Source: Onchidella celtica (taxonomy: Eukaryota; Mollusca; Gastropoda; Systellommatophora; Onchidiidae). From it: DNA of 64,000 nucleotides. Both the position numbers and the translations under genes were made by a program. The stretch spans positions 4,844,629 to 4,908,628 of the forward strand of contig OZ007580.1 in the NCBI GenBank assembly GCA_963931925.1. The letters are read 5' to 3'. Below the pieces are notes generated by a model. It was not told the DNA's origin, ran no database searches, and was given only the letters and a program-made list of their open reading frames with translations. Of this stretch, positions 39,301 through 48,300 are shown one piece after another; within the stretch, counting starts at the first letter, position 1, and each line of letters opens with the position of its first letter.

Positions 39301-42300
39301 TCTGCAACTTCTGGGTTCATCCCCTCTGCTCATTTCAGACCCAGATTCCATTTGTGAGAGAAGTGAATAATACACATAGTAGGAAATTGTCAACTCATAG
39401 GCCTATCTTCCAAACTGTGACATATGATGAATGTGTGCTATAACACTATGAAAATAACTTAGTTTCAAGAACAACGCTTGTCTAAAAATTTGGGACATTT
39501 TTGGTCAAGCCTTTGGGGAGATATTTGAGTCTCATCACAAATTTCAGGGATGCACCATCATTACATAACTCACAATTTCTTTGGAATCTAAAAATTTTGT
39601 TACAAAGGTTTCAGATAAAGGATTGTGGACCTGTAGTTCTTAGGGATTCAACAGAATTGAATGCAGAAGAAATTCACAATGTGAAATGTAAAATCTTTGA
39701 ATTTACCCCTTATGACCGCTGGCAAATAATGTGTTACACATGTATCACAATTACCTGACAAAATTTTTGTGTGGTTTGAATAACTGCTGCAATGCATTCT
39801 TTCAGCAAACATTTACTGCAAACTCAAACATATATATGAAAGCATAGGGAGGAGGGCTTTAAAGTGAAGGAGGATAGATTTTAGCTTACTGCATACAAAG
39901 AAACGTGATTCCCCACATTCCTTTTGTACTTTGTCCCCAATCAAAAACACTTTGTCCAAAATGGAGAAATTTTTCTTTAAAAAATAGCAATGACTGTCAT
40001 TTTTTATTTGATGGCATGACCAAAATTTCATTACCAATGGTCCAATAGTGCGGGGTGTATTCTCTCACCTTGTAACGGGAGGGTCGAATCCTCTCACCAA
40101 AGACAACTTGACCCAAGTTCTCAGTTGGAGAATTTGCAACATCTGCGTCCGGCACGCAGAAATCAAAGCTTCAAAAAAAAAAAAGAAAATACATTCAGGT
40201 TTTATCCTCAACCAAGCAAAAATAAATGCAAAGGCCTCTGCACAACTATATAGCCAAGACATGATGTTTTTGCACTTATTCAGTTTGCAGGTATTATGTG
40301 TTTACAACTTGTTCATAGAAAGACAATACTGTCGCTGACTTAGAACATTCAATGCTTATAAATAAATCAAACAGAATCCAGCATATTTCTCCAAGTTTCA
40401 CATCAATACTGCACCCGTAAAGATTGAAAGTTATCACAAGCATGAAAGGCCAATATTTTAAGTGATGACTAAAACGTTGGCCTTACATTACACTTTTGCT
40501 GACTGTGATGAGCAAAGTGTAGTAGACCTAGTGAACTTTCAATTCAAGAGATTGGAAGGCAACAAATTTCACTCCATAAATTCCTCCTTGCATAAAACAA
40601 GTTGCCTTAAATGCTCTCACGAAACAAAATGTCCTTATCAGTGTCTTGAAGTTGAATATGTTCACTATCCTCTAAACTACTTACTCATGGTATTCATATG
40701 GAACAATATTCTCCACTGTGTTTAGGCGGTTCACATACACCATGAGGTCAGACTGTAAGACAAGAATGGGAATGAAAATGAAACAAGCAGGATTTTGCTC
40801 AAAATATCTAAAAATACTTGTTGAGCAAAGGAATCGTTCGCTTCAGCTTTTAAATACATGCATTATAATGTGAAATTAATCTGATCTCTAAGGCTTTTAT
40901 CACTTCCTAGAGTTCCTGGGGCTTAGGTTCTCATTTGCTTGTAATGATATGTGAGCGATTTAGTAGACAGATAGACAGCTCTCAGTATTCAAAAGTGTTT
41001 TGGTGAAAGCCACTGAAAGTTTTACCAACAGTTCAAGCGAACGCCATTCTATACCAAGGAGGTTGCCATGTGACGCACAACCTTTCCAAAATTGGAATGA
41101 AAACAGGAATGGTCCTATTCCTGTTCTTCAGGGGGTAATCGGAAAGGAAATAGGGTCGGTTTCCATTCCGATTTCAGAACAATGTAAATGCGACACGCTT
41201 ACCGCTAAATTTCCTTTCCTTTCCTTTGTTCTATTCCTAAGACCTACCAGTGTAAACAGGCCCTAAACATAAATCTAGATCTAGATTTCTATCTAAACCT
41301 AAATCTAGACTCTATCCCCAACTCTGTCCTCATCTTTAACCATATTAAAGTATTTAAACCAACTGCCAATGCGCCGTGTGCAGTCAGCACGTCGGTGCAA
41401 TCAACATTTATTTTTCCGTATAGTTTCATTTAGTTACCAGTGTTTTTGTGACCAATTCACGTTTCGTGACGTTCTTATCAAGAAAATCACATCGCAGATA
41501 AATGCTGTTTAAGCATGTATTTTGCCTGGAATAGCTTTTCAAAATTTTGTGTCCCCACAACTTCCATCTTGAGTTCAAAGGTAAATACATAACCCTACAT
41601 TTTTGTCCATTTAGTGGTCTGGTGTAAGCTCACAGAAGTGATCTGGACACTCTACCTTAGGTGGATTTTCATTGAAAACAAATGAAAATATGTTTTCTGG
41701 GGATTATGAGTGTAATATGCACATATGTTGCTGACTGCACTGAACATCATTAAGTGCAGCCACTGGTGACATCAATGTCGTGTGTGCATCAACTGCGATC
41801 ACTAGCAGCATTATTATTAACTATTAAAAAAAAATAATATGATTACGATGTATTCAAGACAAGAATTCAAAAGGGTCCATGAACACCAGCTGACAGAAAA
41901 CAGCTTAACATAATGACAAACAAAGGATAACATTGTGGTAAAATCCCAATACTGGTATTACTATGCATTTTGCTACTTTATCAAAGAATAGGTCTAGTAT
42001 TAGTAAATTCAGTGACTTAAATCGTATGAGAACGGTTCCCTCTTCATTTAATGCAGGAAAGAAAGAAGGCAGAGAAGAAACAGAAGGCACAGGAGGAGCG
42101 GAAAACCAAAAAGAAAGAAGAGGTTAGCAGGGGCAAAGAAAAAGGAAAGCAGAAAGAAGTGGGGATACAGTTCAAAGACACAAATTTATGTGAGTAAGCC
42201 TCACTAACCTCAACGGAAGTCCCATTTTTTCAGTTTTGAGTCATGAATATCACCATAAAGTATGAAATCTCTGAGTAATCTCATCTTTAATTTGCTGTAA

Positions 42301-45300
42301 AAATTATTGCAATGCTCTCTTTTATCGCAAAGTTATGGCTTTTTAAAGACCCCTACCACCTCGTCAAAAATGGAAGCAACTTCCAAGAAAATCGCCTTTA
42401 AAGATGGAGGAGTGATTTTTGCTCTCGGCGAGATGCGCGGCTTTACTGTCTCCCCACCAGCAGGTATTTGTCATTGATCTACGGCTTTGAAATCTTGCAT
42501 GTCTATGCCAATATAAAAATGGCATGCATGGTGTGAAAATTTTGTGACTATGGGTTTCTTAATTTTGAAGCTATTTGGAGTTCAATGAACCCCATTATTG
42601 CTGTGATATTTTATGTCTACGGCAAAATTAAAGGCATTAACCTTTGTCCCACGTTGAGTGAATTCGTCCACATAACGCCCCATATGGGGATAGCCAGCGG
42701 CCAGTCAGCTGATCGTTCATGTGTTGCCGATAACCTCAGCGGCCGGGTCCTTTTGAACATGTGTAACATGCTTACGGTACTGTAGGACGCAATAACACCA
42801 ATAGTGGTGGATAAATTGGGAATTGTAAAAGACCCTATGGTAAAGTACTTGTGATGATATGCAGTAAGTTCTATTGTTAAATGGAAGGCCCAAAATCAAG
42901 TATTTTCTGCATTTACTAGCCTTTTAACACACGTTTTTATCCTTTTCCCCATGACCTCTGCGCTTGTTTTGTCTCTAAGCCAGGCTATTGAGGTCAACAA
43001 ATTATTTTTTAAGCCAGGCGCTTAATTTACTAACCACATGTATCGTGGCATTGCCTTCTCCTTCCTCCACTATGTAAAGCTTCCACATACTATGATGAAC
43101 AGTTTTAGCAAGAGATTTGATTTCCAGCTCATAGAGTACATACATGTACTGAAAAGAGGTTTAATCAAAGCAGCACAGTAGCTCTCTACTTACCACATGA
43201 CATCAAATAAAGACAACGACCAACAACAAAGTCGGTCATTTTCTCCCAGTTTTCCCTGATGAGTTTTCCCAGACAGATGCCCTTATGCAGCATGCTCTAC
43301 GGCCGTAGTATTACATCGGAATTCATAATTTTACACATACAACGGTTTCTCAAATACCTACATGGCCTCTTTCTTCTCATTTCACATGTAGAGATGACAA
43401 CCAGCACCAAAGTAAAAGTTTTCCCAAGATTTTCCCCAGTTCGAACTTCCGGCCGTCAGTACTACATGTATTGCATTCATGAGTATGACGAATAGTTGCA
43501 TTGTAATAAACGTAATTGGACGATACCATATTGTTACACATAGAAGGGGTGACAGGATCGATAAACACGCGAACATAGTGTGAAAAAAAAATGCGAATAA
43601 AACGATCGTCGCTGCAAGCGAACAAACAAAACATGAGGAGCAGCATTGCTATACAATGTAACAATATATTGGCCTCGCGCAGGACCTGGTTTGCAGCATG
43701 CAGGCGACAATATTAGCCTCGCGTGTCTCACGTGTTGCGCGAGGAGACCAATATAGTGGCCTCCTGCAGGACGAGGGTTAAAAGCATGATGTTATTTAGA
43801 GTATACAGTCCAAACTAAAGGGACGAAATCCTGTTTTGGCATAATTTTAGGCCAACATTACAAGGCTATTACTGCTGTGTATTTATGTGAAACACCATGT
43901 CTCCTACATCAAAATAAAGTTCAATCCTTTTTCTGACAAAATATACTTCCTTTTGTATTGTTTAATGTAAATGGCTGTGTGTTTTTATAACTTGAACAGG
44001 ACATAGTCTTGCCGTTTTCGCTCTGAGCTGCATGTACCGAATTGATCCCTTCATAACGATGGATCACAGAGCGCCACGTCAATGTAGCGCACGAGTTTGA
44101 AAATAACTCACAAAGAAAGCCAGATGAATGAGGTTTAATTCAATGTATTTTTCATCGTGTTTTAAGCTGAAATTCCTTCAAAAATCATTTCTTGAAAAGT
44201 TTGTAGATCGAGAAACTAGCGGATACCTTTATATAGATCAGGATCAAAATTATACGCAAATAAACCAGTAACCTCAGCCTGCTTTGTATTTAAGGGGATG
44301 CCAAGATCAGACATGGGGCATGTTGTTATTGGCCCACTCAATGCTTGATTTCGTCACCTTTGTCAGACACTCAGTGCTAAGTCAATGGTGACTTCCTTTT
44401 CAAGTAAAAAAAACAAAACAAAAACAATTTTTGTCTCCCCTATAGGAATTCACCAAGAAATGACGTCGGATGAAGTTTGCTGACTAACACTAAAATGAGA
44501 TGCTTGTATTATGTTTGTACCCCTTGAAAAAAAATAAAGCGTAATGTACACCCCCTTGAATTGGATACTAAGAATTTTCAATGCCGTGACTCAATAAACC
44601 ATTATTTTATGGGCGGTCAAAGTTGGACTATCGTGCAAAAGATAGCAAATTCAAGGTGTTTTTTCACTTTTGAAAATGCCATGACTTTCATTTAATCTTT
44701 ATGCCAGAATAATAAATTTAGTATAAAAATTTTTGGAAAAGCAAGCTCCATCCTGTCACGAGTGGAGTGAGCGGGATTCAAGGATTACGGGGGCATGGAA
44801 GTGAGGGAATGACTCACGGGATAGTGAGGCTGCTCACCTATATTGACTTCTGTTAGTTAACGTTAAAGCGTGAAATGTTGTGAGTTGGGCGGTCGGCATG
44901 AGGCGAGAGCGCTGTACTGACAATCACTGCAAGTTAAGAGGTCCCAGGGGACAGACGTGAGATCAGAGCAGTCGGGAGATTGTTGTGTGTTTTCCAGTGA
45001 TGACTGGTAGGTTGAACTATGATTTATAATTATGATGATTGATGTATTATATTCGCCTATGACCATGATGTAAATAAGTATATGTGAGGAATGTGGAAGT
45101 CAGTGATTACTGTGTATAGAAATGTGCGCCATGAGCGATAGATGTAAGTTAGGTTCATGAATTCGTAGCGAGAGTGAGTGCTGTGCGGTACGGTGGAGGT
45201 GTGTTACCGTAAGATGTGTGGTGAGTGAAAGGTGGACTAGTGTGTGTACGCTTCATGGTTTGTAATGAGGGGTGAAGTGGTTAGAAATGGTATGGTATTA

Positions 45301-48300
45301 TACCAATGTAATGTTCTTCTTGTACTAGTTGTAGGTGCCGGGGTCGGGCAGAGACGCCACTCGCGGTGAGCGAACTAGCACAGGGGATAGGCCAGCATAG
45401 GGCCGAAGGCTACTCATAGGCCAGTGGAGTGAAGCTGTCGCGCAGGACAGTAGGAGCGCATGAGTCGTGGCAGTCTGGCCACAGACAGGGACGTTGTATA
45501 GAACTGTTAATGTGCTATTAAGATGTACTACTGTGATATTGATATACTACTGTGCTATTGAGATACTAATGTGAATTGAACTATTAATGTGCCATTGCCA
45601 TGTTGAGGTGCTATTGGAATGCTAATGTGTTATTGCCCTAGGAAGGAGCTATTGAGAGACTGCGGTGCGAGTGAAATGTTAATGTGCTATTAAGACATTG
45701 AGAGGAGAGGCTGGAGCCGAAGTATCTTTAGAAAGTAATTACCGGGTTGTGGACCCGAGGAAGAGTGCATGTGGGAATAAGGCCGTTGGACGGTAGTTAG
45801 ATTCAATAATATAATGTATGTAATTGCACTTCTATCTTTATCTTTATGTATAATAAATGTGTGAGTCTGATGGGTTGTTCTGTTAAGTGTTATCCGTGTT
45901 CGTTCGTGATTGTTGTCCTGTCATAATTATTACATCTCCCAGTTTGGGATTTGTGACACATCCAATTAGACAATAACTAATGTGTTATGATAAAAAGTAA
46001 AAATCAGTTTGGACTACCTATTTAGAGGCTGATTTGAGTCCTAATATTTTCACCGATTGTAGAAAAATGGTTGAACTTCAGGTATCAACCAAAACATAGC
46101 CTAAAAATAGTCAAAAAATAGGATATAATTATATGTTTCATTGTGATTTTCTCTGTTTGGTCCAGTGCAACTTCCATTGAGGTTAGTGGGGCTCGCTCAC
46201 AAAAGAAGAAACAACGAAGATGCTCATTTCTTTTAGTTTTACCAAGTTAATTGTAAATTTTCAGCAATTACCACAGGGCCTCTTATTTGGTTTCATTGAT
46301 GAAAGTAATTTAAAAACAGAAGTTCATGATTATTTTGAAATATTCTGCCCCCCCCCCCCCTCGAGGTGACAAAGTTTTGCTGCTTTAAAACATGTTGGTG
46401 TTGAGAAGGGCGGGGGGGGGGGGGGGGGGGGAACAGGGAAGTAACGGTGGTGAGAGACAATAACGATTTTGATGAAACCAATGATGATGGCAGAGATGAT
46501 GCTGATGATGGTGTGGTGATGAATAGCAGCTCACAAAAATTAGGCAAAATACCAGCATGAGGACAAAAAAGAAAGAGTGGGAAGACAGAGAGAATTGGAA
46601 AAGAAGAGAATGGAAAGGTTGAGTTCAGATCTAGATCTATTTTGATGCTGATCGCACAGATGAAAGAACATGGATTGATGGCACTTACATTTACAAAAAT
46701 TTACATGCAGGTGATTGCACGACCAACAACTTGCAATCGCACCAACATTGGCCTAGTCTACATCATGATACTGATACACTGACCGCACAGATGTGCAGTT
46801 GATGGTAACAGCATGAAGAGTGTTCTGACCAGCACAGCACTTGGAAGACAATTTTTGGGAGGACTTCCGAATGCGTTCCATAACTCGACAAGTGCAATAT
46901 AGGCATTGCCAGATTGATATGTAATGACGTGAGACTGAGGGTCTAGTCAGTTTGTATCATCGAGGCCGTAGGCCGATGTTCGTCTGGGCAGTAGTCAGAT
47001 TGACATAATTATCAGGGAAAGCCGCCAGGGTAGCTATGTACTGTTTTCACTCGGACTATGGAACGCATTCGGAAGTCCTTCCCAGTTTTTAGGTGTTCAC
47101 TGACAAGCCCTGAGTCGGCTGAGTTCACTGGTTAAAATAAGTCAGTCAGAAGCTCCTTCGACTTAAAAATCTAGTTTACTTCCACGCAGTTACTGTACCA
47201 TTTCCTGTCGTGGGACCCCACCTAGTGAACTGACAGTAGACTAGACCTAGATAGATCTATGGTCAATGCACTAGGTGCGGGTCACGAGGCAGGAAATGGT
47301 AAATGCCCAGAAGTAAACAAAGTCCAGCGAGCTTCTGACTGGCTCAATTTAACCACTAAACTTTGGGCTTGTCAGTGAACACTTAAAATTCTCTCCCAGT
47401 TAATCTGTTCTAGACAGAACACTTTTCATGTGTAAGCATCAACTGCAGTTCTGTGCGGTCACCTGCTGGTGGTGCAGTCACAAGTTGCTGGTCGTGCAGT
47501 CACCTGCATATAAGTGCCATCAGTGCATGCTCTCTGTGCAATCAATATTATCAAAATAGATCTGATAATCAACCTTCCCATCCTCTTCTTTTCCAATTCC
47601 CTGACTTCCCACTCTTTCTTGTCCTCGTGCTGAATTTACTAGACTTATTCTTTGATCAAGTTGCAAAATGCCTTGAAATATAGATCTAGCCCATGTATTT
47701 GGACTTTACCACAATAGTTTTTTTTTTAGCTGGTGTCCAGTGGCTCTTTTTTTAAACTCATGTTTATCATGTAATCATATTAATAATCTATACTATATAT
47801 ATTTGTGGACTTGAGATTTTTCGTTGCAAAAGGCTTCTTAACCATTCAACACCAGACTTCAAATTTTAGATGGTACATCAGAATGGATGTAAGACTGCAC
47901 AGTTTTTAATAGAAGTCTCAAATCGGTGTAGTTTTTTTTAATTGGAAATTTATTGTTTCGCCATTGTCATTTAGATCTATTTCGAGTCATGGTTTGCCAT
48001 TTAAAAGTTTCTTTATCACTTCCTGCGATGTGTTCACTATCAAACACACTAACCCGTGCGCAAATCATCCTGTTGTAAGGAATGCGCAGGATATCAACTC
48101 ACAAAGGCAGAGCAGTAAGACTTATGTAAAAACAAACAAACAAAAATAAAATAAACAAATAGGAACAGGCCAGATGAAGCAAGTCCGTAATAACCACCCA
48201 TAACTGAAACCAATATTCAAAGCGATTAATTTATCCCGGGCAGGGCCGGGGACCTCAGCTAGTAAGTAATAATGCTGCTAGTGATCCCAGTTGATGCAAA

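Larger units (their letters stand above)
42190..46200. mobile_element. Inverted-repeat-bounded element hosting two later insertions
   Basis: The left end GTGAGTAAGCCTCACTAACC is matched inverted at 46168-46200 (the minus strand reads GTGAGCGAGCCCCACTAACC), over about 33 bp with few differences. Removing the nested piggyBac-like copy and solo LTR leaves about 1.66 kb. No target duplication recognised, and no ORF. Confidence 0.5.
46552..47640. repeat. Large inverted repeat built from an R1-related segment
   Basis: Arm 46552-46830 (AAGAAAGAGTGGGAAGACAG, then ATTGCACGACCAACAACTTG) is inverted at 47425-47636 (CAAGTTGCTGGTCGTGCAGT, then CTTCCCACTCTTTCTTGTC). The space between is filled by two further elements, 46858-47081 and 47093-47382. 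Confidence 0.7.

Noticed and set aside
41000-41275. Possible MITE ending in GTGTAAACAGGCCCT
   Set aside because: The right end looks like a typical MITE terminus, but no matching inverted left end was found, so it was not annotated.
42060-42180. Lysine/glutamate-rich frame in the AAGAAAGAAGG stretch
   Set aside because: The same purine-rich DNA is the end of dispersed repeat R1 (also at 58020-58110) and is not coding.
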